From positions 1 through 30,497 of the forward strand of contig CAMJHJ010000007.1 in NCBI GenBank assembly GCA_946405485.1: a DNA stretch of 30,497 nucleotides, given 5' to 3'. A program made the translations under genes and the position numbers. Position 1 is the stretch's first letter, and the number at the start of each line of letters is the position of its first letter. Shown here piece by piece: positions 7,563 to 15,882 of this stretch. The notes beneath the pieces are model-generated. The model worked only from the letters and a program-made list of their open reading frames with translations. It had not been told where the DNA came from and made no database searches. Source of the stretch: an uncultured Bacteroidales bacterium (lineage in GTDB: Bacteria > Bacteroidota > Bacteroidia > Bacteroidales > UBA932).

Positions 7563-8966
7563 ATGGAAAAGACCATCAGAACCAAAGTCAAGGACCTGCT
7601 CCGGATGGAGCCGGGTCAGGATGTTCTCGCAAAAGGCTGGGTGAGAACGAAGAGAGGAAACAAAGGCATCGCCTTCATTGCGCTGAACGACGGTTCGACC
7701 ATCAATAATATCCAGATCGTTGTTGACAAGACCCTCTTCCCCGAGGATCTGCTTCCGCGTATCACGACCGGAGCATGCATTGCCGTGACCGGCACTCTCG
7801 TTGAGTCGGTCGGCAGCGGCCAGGCCGTCGAGATCCAGGCCAAGGATATCGAAATCTACGGCGAATGCGATCCGATGCGTTTCCCGTTGCAGAAGAAGGA
7901 TACCTCCTTCGAGTACCTCCGTACGGTTGCCCATATGCGGATGAGGACCAACACTTTCGGCGCGGTCCTGCGCATCCGTAACCAGATGGCTTTCGCCATC
8001 CACGAGTATTTCCATTCCAAGGGGTTTGTGTATCTGCATACTCCTCTGATCACGGCATCCGACTGTGAAGGTGCGGGCCAGATGTTCCATGTGACGACCC
8101 TGGATCTCAACAACATACCCAAGAACAAGAAGGGGGGTGTCGACTTCGCGAAGGATTTCTTCGGCCGGGAAACCAGCCTGACAGTCAGCGGACAACTGGA
8201 AGGAGAACTGGGCGCCACCGCGCTCGGCGAAATCTATACCTTCGGCCCTACGTTCCGGGCTGAGAATTCCAATACGCCCCGTCATCTGGCGGAGTTCTGG
8301 ATGATCGAGCCGGAGATGGCCTTCTATGACATCAACGACAACATGGATCTGGCCGAGGATTTCATCAAGCATCTGGTGCAGTATGCCCTGGATCATTGCT
8401 ACGATGACATCAAGTTCCTGAATGACCGCTATGATCCCGAACTGGTCGAGCGCCTGCGGGGTGTCATCGGGACGGAGTTTGTCCGTCTGGAGTATACGGA
8501 AGGCATCAAGATCCTTGAGCAGGCCGTCGCCGACGGTGTGCAGTTTGAGTATCCTGTTTCCTGGGGAATCGACCTCCAGAGCGAGCACGAGCGTTATCTG
8601 GTAGAGAAGCATTTCGGCCGTCCTGTGATCCTGACCGGCTATCCGAAGGACATCAAGGCTTTCTATATGAAGCAGAACGAGGATGGTAAGACGGTCCGTG
8701 CGATGGATGTCCTCTTCCCCAAGATCGGCGAGATCATCGGCGGATCCGAGCGGGAGGCTTCCTTGGAGAAATTGGAGAAGCGCATCGATGAACTTCAGAT
8801 GAGCAGGAAGAACCTTGAGTGGTACATTGACACGCGGCGTTTCGGCACCTGTCCCCACAGTGGCTTCGGCCTGGGTTTCGAGCGTCTGCTGCTCTTCGTG
8901 ACGGGTATGGCCAATATCCGCGACGTCATTCCTTTCCCCCGTACTCCCAAGAACGCTGAGTTTTAA
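7563..8966 (+). CDS. asnS: asparaginyl-tRNA synthetase
   Basis: A class II aminoacyl-tRNA synthetase that charges tRNA-Asn. The N-terminal OB-fold anticodon-binding domain (about 18-105: [19 protein letters not shown]) is followed by the catalytic core. Motif 2 is near 227-250 ([20 protein letters not shown], with IEPEMAF after it), and motif 3 is at the C-terminus ([28 protein letters not shown]). [14 protein letters not shown] separates it from aspartyl enzymes. The length of 467 aa is typical. It has its own promoter, and udk follows in the same direction after 16 bases. Confidence 0.97.
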   Translation: MEKTIRTKVKDLLRMEPGQDVLAKGWVRTKRGNKGIAFIALNDGSTINNIQIVVDKTLFPEDLLPRITTGACIAVTGTLVESVGSGQAVEIQAKDIEIYGECDPMRFPLQKKDTSFEYLRTVAHMRMRTNTFGAVLRIRNQMAFAIHEYFHSKGFVYLHTPLITASDCEGAGQMFHVTTLDLNNIPKNKKGGVDFAKDFFGRETSLTVSGQLEGELGATALGEIYTFGPTFRAENSNTPRHLAEFWMIEPEMAFYDINDNMDLAEDFIKHLVQYALDHCYDDIKFLNDRYDPELVERLRGVIGTEFVRLEYTEGIKILEQAVADGVQFEYPVSWGIDLQSEHERYLVEKHFGRPVILTGYPKDIKAFYMKQNEDGKTVRAMDVLFPKIGEIIGGSEREASLEKLEKRIDELQMSRKNLEWYIDTRRFGTCPHSGFGLGFERLLLFVTGMANIRDVIPFPRTPKNAEF

Positions 8967-8982
8967 TCAAACAAAAGAGAAT

Positions 8983-9603
8983 ATGTTGGTAATCGGTATC
9001 GCCGGTGGTTCGGGCTCCGGTAAGACGACGGTCGTCCGCGCCATCCAGGAAAGACTTCAGAATGAGCGGGTGGTCGTCATCCCGCAGGATTCCTATTATA
9101 AAGACCTCGCGGATGCGTCGGACGAAGAGAAACGCAACCACAACTTCGACCATCCTGAAGCGATTGACTGGGAGCTTCTCTGCAAGCAGCTTTCCGAGCT
9201 CAAGAGCGGCAAGACCATCCAACAGCCGGTTTATTCCTACATCTCCTGCTCACGGTCCAAGACCGAAACTGTGACGGTGGAGCCCGCTGATGTCATCATT
9301 GTCGAAGGCATCTTGATTTTCACTTGCAAGGAATTGGTCGACCAGTTGGATGTCAAGATCTTCGTGGACGCCGACGATGATGACCGGCTGATGCGTGTGA
9401 TGATGCGTGACATCTCCGAGCGCGGCAAGGATGTGCGATGGGTGATCGAGCGCTATACCAAGACGGTCAAGCCGATGTATATCCAGTTTATTGAGCCAAG
9501 CAAACGTTTCGCGGATATCATCGTCCCGCAAGGCGGTCACAACAAAGTTGCGATCGACGTGATTTCGGCGACGGTCGAGAAATACCTGAACGCGGGCGCT
9601 TAA
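8983..9603 (+). CDS. udk: uridine kinase
   Basis: Phosphorylates uridine and cytidine to UMP and CMP in pyrimidine salvage, in the cytoplasm. The P-loop GGSGSGKT is at residues 8-15. SYYKDL and NFDHPEAIDWELL form the nucleoside-binding region, and IVEGILIF plus FVDADDDDRLMRVMMRDI are the Walker B and lid region typical of the family. The length of 206 aa matches the usual 205-215. It is 16 bases after asnS, with AAAAGAG before the ATG. Confidence 0.95.
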   Translation: MLVIGIAGGSGSGKTTVVRAIQERLQNERVVVIPQDSYYKDLADASDEEKRNHNFDHPEAIDWELLCKQLSELKSGKTIQQPVYSYISCSRSKTETVTVEPADVIIVEGILIFTCKELVDQLDVKIFVDADDDDRLMRVMMRDISERGKDVRWVIERYTKTVKPMYIQFIEPSKRFADIIVPQGGHNKVAIDVISATVEKYLNAGA

Positions 9604-9615
9604 GGGATTGCTGCC

Positions 9616-10326
9616 ATGGCGAAGTTCAGCAAGGAAGACAGGGCAGGTCTGTATATCACCGTGATTTTCCATCTCGCGGTGATCATCATCCTGCTGGCCA
9701 CCCAGCTGGGCTTCTCCATCGCGAAGGAGAATTCTTTCGTCCTGGACTTCACGAAGCAGGAACAGGTCGAGAAGGAAAAGAAAGAGGAAGTCTTCAAGGA
9801 GAATATCACGGAACGTATCGAGCGTATGCTGGCGGCGGCCGGCAGTGTCCCGATCCGGAATATTGCAGTGGACAGGGGAGCGCTCAAGGATGACCGGGGC
9901 ACCAATGCGGAGGAGTTGTACCGTGACGCGGAACGGCTTCAGCAAGAGCTCAACAACGGCGCACCGCTGCCGAAAGATGAGCTGGTCTATGAATACAAAA
10001 AGACGGAGTCCGGTGGCCCCAAGAAGTCTTCCGAGGCCAGTTACAGCGGCCCGTCTGTCGTTTCCTATGAGCTGGAGGGACGGAAAGCCAGCCGCTTGTC
10101 CATCCCTGCCTATCGTTGCATGGGTGCCGGCATGGTGACGGTCATCATCACGGTCGATCCACAAGGCAACGTCATCAATGCGAAGATAGATGATACCCTT
10201 TCTTCTCCGGATGGTTGCCTGCGCAATTTTGCCGTGCGTGCGGCCCGCCTGTCCAAGTTCTCTTCCTCCACTTCGGCGCCTCCCAAGCAGATCGGCAATA
10301 TCGTCTATCAGTTTATAGCTCAATAA
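9616..10326 (+). CDS. TonB-like energy transducer
   Basis: The topology is TonB-like: a short cytoplasmic N-terminus, one transmembrane helix (about 12-33), a charged, probably coiled-coil periplasmic stretch (FTKQEQVEKEKKEEVFKENI) and a C-terminal domain at about 150-236 with the TonB_C pattern GMVTVIITVDPQGNVINAKID, then CLRNFAVRAARLSKF and QIGNIVYQF. The proline-rich linker of classical TonB is absent; a lysine- and glutamate-rich region takes its place. It lies tail-to-tail with an exbB–exbD–exbD operon, which supports a role as the motor's transducer. Length 236 aa. Which outer membrane receptors it serves is unknown. Confidence 0.75.
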   Translation: MAKFSKEDRAGLYITVIFHLAVIIILLATQLGFSIAKENSFVLDFTKQEQVEKEKKEEVFKENITERIERMLAAAGSVPIRNIAVDRGALKDDRGTNAEELYRDAERLQQELNNGAPLPKDELVYEYKKTESGGPKKSSEASYSGPSVVSYELEGRKASRLSIPAYRCMGAGMVTVIITVDPQGNVINAKIDDTLSSPDGCLRNFAVRAARLSKFSSSTSAPPKQIGNIVYQFIAQ

Positions 10327-10330
10327 AAAA

Positions 10331-10364
10331 GAAAACCGGCCAGGACACTTCCCGGCCGGTTTTC
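10331..10364. terminator. bidirectional terminator between the TonB-like gene and exbD
   Basis: gaaaaccggcc (10331-10341) is the exact reverse complement of ggccggttttc (10354-10364), with a 12-base loop. A-rich sequence on the left and T-rich on the right allow termination in both directions, serving the two convergent genes. Confidence 0.85.
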
Positions 10365-10383
10365 TCTATCATGAAGCGGACGT

Positions 10384-10851
10384 TTAGTCCACATTCTTTC
10401 TGGATGCATACATGATCTTCAGCGCGGAGCATCTTCTGAGCTCCTGCTTCACATCAGTAATGATACCCATTCTGACATCCTCGTCAGCGCGGATGACCGT
10501 CTGCATCAAGTTACGGTCAGCTTCGCTCATGCTCTCACGTTCAGCCGCGATAAAGTCACGGATGTCGTCGATGGACTTGAAGGAATCGTTGAGCTGGATA
10601 CGTGCATCCGTACCGAACTGGGCCTGGTAGTTCCGGGTCGGGGTACCGATGTTGATATACGAAGCCAGATCCTTTCTGTCGAGCTTGACGACTTCGGAAG
10701 CCTCGGGGAGCTTCACGATAACTTTGTTCTCGGTCTCACGCAACTGCGTCGTCACCATGAAGAAGAACAAGAGCATGAAGACGATATCGGAGAGGGAACT
10801 GGAGGTAATCGCAGGTACCTCTTTGTTTCTGTTTCCACCAAATCTTGACAT
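10384..10851 (-). CDS. exbD: ExbD/TolR-type biopolymer transport protein (second copy)
   Basis: A stator subunit of the Exb/Tol proton channel. One N-terminal transmembrane helix (about 18-38, SSSLSDIVFMLLFFFMVTT) carries Asp22 at the position of the proton-path aspartate of ExbD, followed by a periplasmic domain (VIVKLPEA, YINIG, VIRADEDVRMGIITDVKQEL). Length 155 aa. It is the last gene of the Exb operon, 17 bases after the first exbD, and has a perfect AGGAGG seven bases before its ATG. It differs from the other ExbD in lacking the long central insertion. Confidence 0.92.
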   Translation of the reverse strand: MSRFGGNRNKEVPAITSSSLSDIVFMLLFFFMVTTQLRETENKVIVKLPEASEVVKLDRKDLASYINIGTPTRNYQAQFGTDARIQLNDSFKSIDDIRDFIAAERESMSEADRNLMQTVIRADEDVRMGIITDVKQELRRCSALKIMYASRKNVD

Positions 10852-10858
10852 AATCTTT

Positions 10859-10864
10859 CCTCCT
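10859..10864 (-). promoter_or_regulatory. strong Shine-Dalgarno sequence AGGAGG for exbD
   Basis: CCTCCT on the plus strand gives AGGAGG on the minus strand, seven bases before the ATG at 10851. It is the only perfect six-base site I noticed in front of a gene in this window; the other starts mostly have AT-rich leaders or no leader. Confidence 0.75.
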
Positions 10865-10868
10865 TGTT

Positions 10869-11447
10869 TTATCTCTTCTTGGCGACATCCTTCGGCTCAG
10901 CCTCGGAGATATTCTGAGGAACCGCCTTCTTGACGATGTCCTGCTGATCCTCGGTGAGCTTGATGAACGGTTTGCCGTAATTCTTTTTTGCAAATTCGTC
11001 ACGCAACTCGTTGATCGCTTTCACGAGCTCGTTCTGTACGGCTATGTAAGCATGATAGCTCGTACCACGGTCGTTCTGGAGGGAAATGACACCCTTGGAA
11101 ACCGGGCACTTTCCGTATCCTTCGATCTCGATCTCTTCCTTCTCGGGAAGGTTAGGGTCGTTGTTGGGGTTGGTGAGGAACTCTCTGATCTTATCTTTCA
11201 GCTGGCTAACGTCAATGGGATCACTACCGGCAAGCAGCCTGTCGGCCGAGTTGATCTTGACAATGATGATGTTTCTGCGATTGACCTTCTGATCGTCCAC
11301 CTTCGTCTTTTCGTCCGGCATGGGAGGGAGACGACGGGAAAGACCCGTCTGGGAACCCATGGTGGTGGTCATCAGGAAGTAGCACAAAAGCAGGAACGCA
11401 ATGTCGGCCGTCGAGCTTGAGTTGATTGCGGGTGTTTTCTTTGCCAT
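10869..11447 (-). CDS. exbD: ExbD/TolR-type biopolymer transport protein (first copy)
   Basis: The N-terminal helix NSSSTADIAFLLLCYFLMTT carries Asp15 at the conserved proton-path position. The periplasmic part is longer than in E. coli ExbD: 192 aa in all, with an extra segment around 95-130 (DPNLPEKEEIEIEGYGKCPV) between the beta strands and a charged C-terminal tail (SEAEPKDVAKKR). IIIVKINSADRLL and SYHAYIAVQNELVKAINELRDEF match the periplasmic fold. It lies between the four-helix membrane protein (7-base gap) and the second exbD. Two unequal ExbD copies in one operon are usual in Bacteroidota. Confidence 0.92.
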   Translation of the reverse strand: MAKKTPAINSSSTADIAFLLLCYFLMTTTMGSQTGLSRRLPPMPDEKTKVDDQKVNRRNIIIVKINSADRLLAGSDPIDVSQLKDKIREFLTNPNNDPNLPEKEEIEIEGYGKCPVSKGVISLQNDRGTSYHAYIAVQNELVKAINELRDEFAKKNYGKPFIKLTEDQQDIVKKAVPQNISEAEPKDVAKKR

Positions 11448-11454
11448 AGCCTAA

Positions 11455-11898
11455 CTACTTTTTGGAACGGATAGCCATGACGATCTCGCCTACGATGATG
11501 GAGATGATCGCCAGCGCGCCGGTGAAGTAAGTAAGATTCAGAATGGTATCGGTCAGTTTGAGCTCACTTGCAGTGGGCATTTTTGCGTTATTCCACTGGA
11601 GCGGCATCTTGCCGGGGGCGATCAGGTAGGCCACGAAGCAGATCGCTGCGATGGCCAACAGACCGATCCCCAGCCTGACGAGGCTCTTCGGATCGTTCTT
11701 GACGCTGATGATCAGGCCGAACACCACGACCGCCAGGATAGCCAGGGCGAGGATGGCATAGGCCCAATAAAGGAGAACCTCAACAGCTCGGCCATCGTTG
11801 GCCTCGAAGCCCGCAAAGAAGCCCCAGACCAGGAGGACGACGCTGATGACGATCAACACCAACATCACGAGTTTAAATATTTTACTATAGTTCTTCAT
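11455..11898 (-). CDS. four-helix membrane protein of the exb operon, function unknown
   Basis: 147 aa with four hydrophobic segments at about 8-30, 41-65, 73-93 and 117-143, short charged loops and a basic C-terminus (IRSKK). The longest loop, between helices 3 and 4 (KMPLQWNNAKMPTASELKL), would face the periplasm if the N-terminus is cytoplasmic. I recognise no named domain. Its place between exbB and the first exbD, with gaps of 36 and 7 bases, argues that it is made with the motor and may be an accessory or regulatory subunit. That role is inferred from position only. Confidence 0.8.
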   Translation of the reverse strand: MKNYSKIFKLVMLVLIVISVVLLVWGFFAGFEANDGRAVEVLLYWAYAILALAILAVVVFGLIISVKNDPKSLVRLGIGLLAIAAICFVAYLIAPGKMPLQWNNAKMPTASELKLTDTILNLTYFTGALAIISIIVGEIVMAIRSKK

Positions 11899-11934
11899 TA
11901 TGAACTTGTCTTTTCAGTCGGTAAAAAATTAACC

Positions 11935-12720
11935 CTATTTGTTCTTGGCCAGGATGTCGACGAGATCGATGGAAGACTCTTCCATGTCGATGTTGATGGA
12001 CTCGATCTTGGCGAGGATGTAGTTGTAGAACACCTGGAGGATCATAGCGACGATGAGACCGCCGACGGTGGTGATAAGGGCGACCTTCATACCTCCTGCG
12101 ACAACGTTCGGGGAAATGTCACCAGCAGCCTGGATAGCATCGAAAGCCTGGATCATACCGATAACGGTACCGAGGAATCCGAGGGACGGGGCGATGGCGA
12201 TGAAGAGGGAAATCCAGCTGAGGCCGTTCTCAAGGCGGCTCTGCTCGACGTTACCGGCGTTGATGAGGTGCTTCTCGACGACGTCGACACCCTCGTCATA
12301 ATGCATCAGGGCATCATAGTACATACGGGCGACAGGTCCGCGGGTATCGCGGCAGACGTCCTTGGCAGCCTCGACGCCACCCTTCTTGAAGGCAGCTTCG
12401 ACCTTCTCGACCAGGGCCTTGGCATTGGTCTTGGAGAAGGTGAGATAAAGTATTCTTTCGATAGCGAGAGCAAGACCGATGATCAAGCAGATGATGATCA
12501 GGGACATGAAGCCTGCACCGCCTTCGATGAACTTCGTCTTGAGAGCCTGGTGGAGAGGGACCTCGGACTTGACGTCAAAAGGATTGACCTCGGTGGCAGG
12601 AGCTTCTTCAACCTGCTCGGTGGCGGCGGCGGGAGCGGCCTGCTCATCCTGGGCGGAAGCAATGTTCGCAGAGATGACCATTACGGCCAGAGCTGCCAAA
12701 ACCATGAAAAATTTTTTCAT
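11935..12720 (-). CDS. exbB: ExbB/TolQ/MotA-family proton channel protein
   Basis: The pore-forming subunit of the Exb motor, which uses the proton gradient to drive the TonB-like transducer. Residues 1-23 form a cleavable-looking signal peptide (ending ANIASAQ), followed by an Ala/Glu/Pro-rich stretch to about 45, which E. coli ExbB lacks. Three transmembrane helices follow at about 70-92, 168-192 and 212-234. The core motif SLGFLGTVIGMIQAF at 179-193 and VALITTVGGLIVA at 213-225 are typical of the MotA/TolQ/ExbB domain. Length 261 aa. It is the first gene of the operon, with 121 bases of non-coding sequence upstream holding a candidate promoter. Confidence 0.95.
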   Translation of the reverse strand: MKKFFMVLAALAVMVISANIASAQDEQAAPAAATEQVEEAPATEVNPFDVKSEVPLHQALKTKFIEGGAGFMSLIIICLIIGLALAIERILYLTFSKTNAKALVEKVEAAFKKGGVEAAKDVCRDTRGPVARMYYDALMHYDEGVDVVEKHLINAGNVEQSRLENGLSWISLFIAIAPSLGFLGTVIGMIQAFDAIQAAGDISPNVVAGGMKVALITTVGGLIVAMILQVFYNYILAKIESINIDMEESSIDLVDILAKNK

Positions 12721-12746
12721 AATGTTTTTTGTGATTAATTGATAAA

Positions 12747-12775
12747 GTATTAAATAGTTATATGTTCCGTGTCAA
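12747..12775 (-). promoter_or_regulatory. candidate promoter of the exb operon
   Basis: On the minus strand TTGACA (12775-12770), a 17-base spacer and TAATAC (12752-12747) look like a textbook sigma-70 promoter, 26 bases before the exbB start. No exact TAnnTTTG of the phylum type is present here; TACTTTAT, starting two bases into the -10 box, is the nearest approach. The rest of the 12721-12841 gap is AT-rich and shows nothing else I can support. Confidence 0.45.
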
Positions 12776-12841
12776 CAGGCGGTGAAATAATGCGCCTATA
12801 AAACCAGTGCAATTTAGCAAATTATTTCCAAAACACAATAC

Positions 12842-13882
12842 TTATTTAGTGATTTCTCCTTTCAAATCCTGATCGAAAAGCTCTTTTACACGTTCGTTGT
12901 CCGCACATCCGCCGAGCAGATGGAAGAGCTTTGCCAGGGCGCTCTCGGTCGTGCTGTCGTATCCGGATACCGTCCCTGCTTCAAGCAGGGGCCTGCCCGT
13001 GGCATAGAGATTCATGTTGACGCAGCCGCTGGGGCACTGAGTTACGTTCACGAGTACCTTCCCCATCTGCCGGGCCTCCCGGACGATATCCAGGAACCAG
13101 GGCTTCGTCGGAGCGTTGCCGGAGCCGTAGGTTTCGATGATGACGGCGCGAGTCTCCGGACCGAGGAGGATGTTCTTGACGACCTGGGGCGTGATGCCGG
13201 GATGGATCTTCAAGATGGAAACCCGGGTGTCGAGCCGCGTGTCTATGGTGAACGGTACGGCCGGGTCCGGTTTGCGGATCAGCGTCCGGTTGTAGCGGAT
13301 GTTGATGCCGGCTTCAGCCAAAGGCGGCAGGTTGGGGGAGGTAAATGCGTCGAATTGCTCGGCGCTGACCTTGGTCGTCCGGTTCCCTCTCATAAGTTTA
13401 GCCCCGAAGAAGATACAGACTTCCGGGACCACCGCCTCGCCCTCCGGTGTCTTGGCGGAAGCGATCTCGACGGCGGAGATGAGATTCTCCTTGCCGTCTG
13501 TGCGCGGTACACCGATCGGAAGCTGGCTTCCGGTAAAGATCACGGGCTTGTCCAGGCCATCCAGCATGAAACTCAGCGCGGAGGCGGAATAGGACATCGT
13601 ATCCGTGCCGTGAAGGACCAGGAAACCGTCATACCGGTCATACCGGTCCCGGATGACACTGGCAAGATTCTGCCACATCGACGGCTCCACATCGGATGAG
13701 TCGATCAGCGGATCGAAAGTATAGGAGTCTATCTTGCAGGCGAACTTGGACAGTTCGGGGACTTCTTCCAGGATCTGGCTGAAATCGAAAGGCTTCAGCG
13801 TCTGGTCCACGGGATCCACCTTCATTCCGATGGTGCCACCCGTGTAGATGATCAGGATGGATGATTTTCTCTTTGTGTTCAT
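12842..13882 (-). CDS. ansA: type I L-asparaginase
   Basis: Hydrolyses asparagine to aspartate and ammonia. The two active-site signatures are present: IIYTGGTIGM at 11-20 with the nucleophilic Thr, and LHGTDTMSYSA at 90-100 with the second Thr-Asp pair. FTGSQLPIG and ETYGSGNAP follow as in the family. There is no signal peptide, so it is the cytoplasmic type I enzyme. Length 346 aa. The ATG overlaps the tatD stop as ATGA, so translation is probably coupled and the two genes share the promoter found before tatD. Confidence 0.95.
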   Translation of the reverse strand: MNTKRKSSILIIYTGGTIGMKVDPVDQTLKPFDFSQILEEVPELSKFACKIDSYTFDPLIDSSDVEPSMWQNLASVIRDRYDRYDGFLVLHGTDTMSYSASALSFMLDGLDKPVIFTGSQLPIGVPRTDGKENLISAVEIASAKTPEGEAVVPEVCIFFGAKLMRGNRTTKVSAEQFDAFTSPNLPPLAEAGINIRYNRTLIRKPDPAVPFTIDTRLDTRVSILKIHPGITPQVVKNILLGPETRAVIIETYGSGNAPTKPWFLDIVREARQMGKVLVNVTQCPSGCVNMNLYATGRPLLEAGTVSGYDSTTESALAKLFHLLGGCADNERVKELFDQDLKGEITK

Positions 13883-14649
13883 AAACCGAAGAGTTCTTGG
13901 GCGTTGCGGGTCGTGACGGCCGCCACCGTTTCGATATCCGTATCTTTCAATTCCGCGACCTTGGCGGCAACCAGCGGAATGTAGGCGCTTTCGTTACGCT
14001 CTCCCCGATGAGGGACGGGGGTCAGGTAGGGAGCGTCCGTCTCCAGCAGGATCCGGTCCAGGGGTACTTTGCGCACGACTTCGGCGAGGGATGCTTTCTT
14101 GAAAGTCACGACGCCCCCGATCCCCAGGGACCAGTCGCCATATTTCTGCAGGCGCAGGAAAGTCTCATAACTGCCGCTATAGGCATGCATGTTTCCCCGG
14201 AGTCCGAGGTGGCGGCAATCCTCCAGGATGCGGAAAAAATCCTCCGTTGCTTCGCGCAGGTGGATGTTGACGGGAAGATTCATGCGGGCTGCCAGTTCGA
14301 ACTGGACGCGGAGGGCTTCCCGCTGCTCGGCGGCGAACTCCGCTCCGTAATGATAGTCAAGGCCGATCTCACCGATGGCGACAACCTTCCGGTCCGTCCA
14401 TCGTTCCAATTCGTCGATCTCCGACTTCCAGCCTTTGTCTACGGAACCGGGGTATAGACCGAGCATCGGATACAAGACACCCGGATGCCTGTCCGTCAGG
14501 GCAAACATCCTCGCGCGCTCCCGCGAATCGATATCCGCCTGGAGCATGATGCCGACGCCGGCAGCCAGGGCCCTCTCGATATATCCTTCCTCGTCAGAAG
14601 CGAATGCCTCGTCGGCGATATGGGTATGTGTGTCGATGTACTCCGTCAT
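13879..14649 (-). CDS. tatD: TatD family metal-dependent hydrolase
   Basis: A TIM-barrel metal-dependent nuclease of the TatD family. YIDTHTHI at the N-terminus holds the metal ligands His8 and His10. GEIGLDYHYG supplies the conserved Glu, PVNIHLREA and GNMHAYSGS the further His ligands, and ILLETDAPYLTP the catalytic Asp near the C-terminus. Length 256 aa. ATG at 14649 is chosen over the TTG at 14658, because that TTG is part of the -7 promoter element and so lies upstream of the expected transcript start. Its stop overlaps the ansA start. Confidence 0.92.
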   Translation of the reverse strand: MTEYIDTHTHIADEAFASDEEGYIERALAAGVGIMLQADIDSRERARMFALTDRHPGVLYPMLGLYPGSVDKGWKSEIDELERWTDRKVVAIGEIGLDYHYGAEFAAEQREALRVQFELAARMNLPVNIHLREATEDFFRILEDCRHLGLRGNMHAYSGSYETFLRLQKYGDWSLGIGGVVTFKKASLAEVVRKVPLDRILLETDAPYLTPVPHRGERNESAYIPLVAAKVAELKDTDIETVAAVTTRNAQELFGL

Positions 14650-14655
14650 GGAGTA

Positions 14656-14663
14656 CAAATTTA
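14656..14663 (-). promoter_or_regulatory. -7 element TAAATTTG before tatD, predicting a leaderless mRNA
   Basis: On the minus strand TAAATTTG matches the TAnnTTTG consensus. Its last G is followed by six bases (TACTCC) and then the tatD ATG. Transcription starting about 6-7 bases after the box would begin at or next to the start codon. There is no TTTG at the -33 distance. The box begins eight bases after the dprA stop. Confidence 0.6.
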
Positions 14664-14670
14664 AGAATTA

Positions 14671-15837
14671 TTATCCGATTTTCGTCTTGATTCCGCAGCC
14701 TTGCAGCAGGTCGGTCTCAATGATGCCGTCCGCCTCCAGCAGGCCGGTCGCCGTCGCAACCCGGCTGAAATCGCACCCCATCCGGGACGCGATCAGGTCC
14801 GGTGTAATGCCCCGGTTTTTCTTGATGCAATCGGCCACCGCGACAAGGAAATCCACCTCGCCGGGATTCATCGTCCCATCGTAGAGCGTATGGATTTCGT
14901 CCCGGACGAAGGCGGATGAGCGGCGGGTCGGGACTCCCAGACCCAGGTCTTCCATCAGCTTTTCCGTATCGGTTATCGCCTCCGCTACCCGGCTGCGGAT
15001 CAAGGCGTTACATCCTGCGGAGCGGATGTCGTCGACCCGCCCGGGAAGTGCGAAAACATCCCGGTTGTAGTTGAAAGCGAAGTCAGCGGTGATCAGGCCG
15101 CCGCCTTTTTGTTTCGATTCGACCAGGATGGTCGCGCTGCTCAACCCGGCGATGATGCGGTTGCGCCTGAGAAAATTGACTGCGATGGCGCCGGTGCCGG
15201 GCGGATAATCCGTGACCAGCGCGCATCCTTCGGTCTGTGCGAGTCGTTCAGCCCACTTCCAGTGCCGTCTGGGATATACTTCGTCGATCCCGGTCGGGAG
15301 GACGGCGATGGTCGGGAGTCCGCATTCCAAGGCTGTGGAATGGGCGACGATGTCGGTGCCGAGGGCGAATCCGCTGACTACGGTCGGGGGCTTTTTCGTG
15401 CGGGCCATCGCTTCCACGACCTTGCGGCACCAGTCCCGGCCATAAAGGGAAAGATCCCTCGTGCCGACGACGGCCACGGCGGGCCGGCTGCCGAAAATTG
15501 AGTCGTCATCAGAGGAAGATCGGATATACAGCCCGGCCGGGGCGTCTTCGCATTCTTTCAGCAGGGGAGGATAAGCTTCATCCGTGACACAAAGAAAGCG
15601 GCACCCCTTCTGAGATAGTTCCTCCAATTCTTCTGCCGCCTGGTCCACCATGCAGGTATCCAGTTCGTGCAGATGTTTCGACCAGGGTCCCAGCAATTCC
15701 TCTTTCGACCGCCGGTCGAGTGCAAACAGCGCCGAGGCCGATCCCAATACATCAATAAGCCGGTGCGTTACGTTCGGCTCGTATCCGAACACGCGGTTGA
15801 GGGCGCACATGGCGGCCCGTTCCCTGTCGATTCCCAT
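14671..15837 (-). CDS. dprA: DNA processing protein DprA
   Basis: DprA binds incoming single-stranded DNA and loads RecA during natural transformation. The Rossmann-like core shows VAVVGTRDLSLYG, VVSGFALGTDIVAH, AVLPTGIDEVYPRRH, NFLRRNRIIAGLS and ILVESKQKGGGLITA, all family hallmarks. A helical N-terminal domain precedes it (about 1-85). A C-terminal winged-helix-like segment (about 325-388, DLIASRMGCDFSRVATATGLLE) completes the usual three-part architecture. Length 388 aa. A terminator lies upstream, between it and queA, so it probably has its own promoter, though I found no good -7 box. Confidence 0.95.
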   Translation of the reverse strand: MGIDRERAAMCALNRVFGYEPNVTHRLIDVLGSASALFALDRRSKEELLGPWSKHLHELDTCMVDQAAEELEELSQKGCRFLCVTDEAYPPLLKECEDAPAGLYIRSSSDDDSIFGSRPAVAVVGTRDLSLYGRDWCRKVVEAMARTKKPPTVVSGFALGTDIVAHSTALECGLPTIAVLPTGIDEVYPRRHWKWAERLAQTEGCALVTDYPPGTGAIAVNFLRRNRIIAGLSSATILVESKQKGGGLITADFAFNYNRDVFALPGRVDDIRSAGCNALIRSRVAEAITDTEKLMEDLGLGVPTRRSSAFVRDEIHTLYDGTMNPGEVDFLVAVADCIKKNRGITPDLIASRMGCDFSRVATATGLLEADGIIETDLLQGCGIKTKIG

Positions 15838-15882
15838 TTTCCGTTATTCTAAACCGGGATCAACTTAGGCATAAAAAACGGA

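Noticed and set aside
5495..7591. A 698-codon open frame on the minus strand opposite the dCMP deaminase and S41 protease genes
   Set aside because: Its product is rich in His, Asp, Arg and Ile without domain motifs, and both genes opposite are clear, conserved enzymes. Long antisense frames are expected from the codon bias of this GC-rich DNA.
7545..8858. A 437-codon minus-strand frame opposite asnS
   Set aside because: Antisense to a fully conserved tRNA synthetase, with no motif or signal of its own.
12781..12841. A possible terminator or small RNA after ansA, around the inverted repeat aattt/aaatt
   Set aside because: The stem is five A/T pairs with a three-base loop and no GC core or T run; too weak to support.
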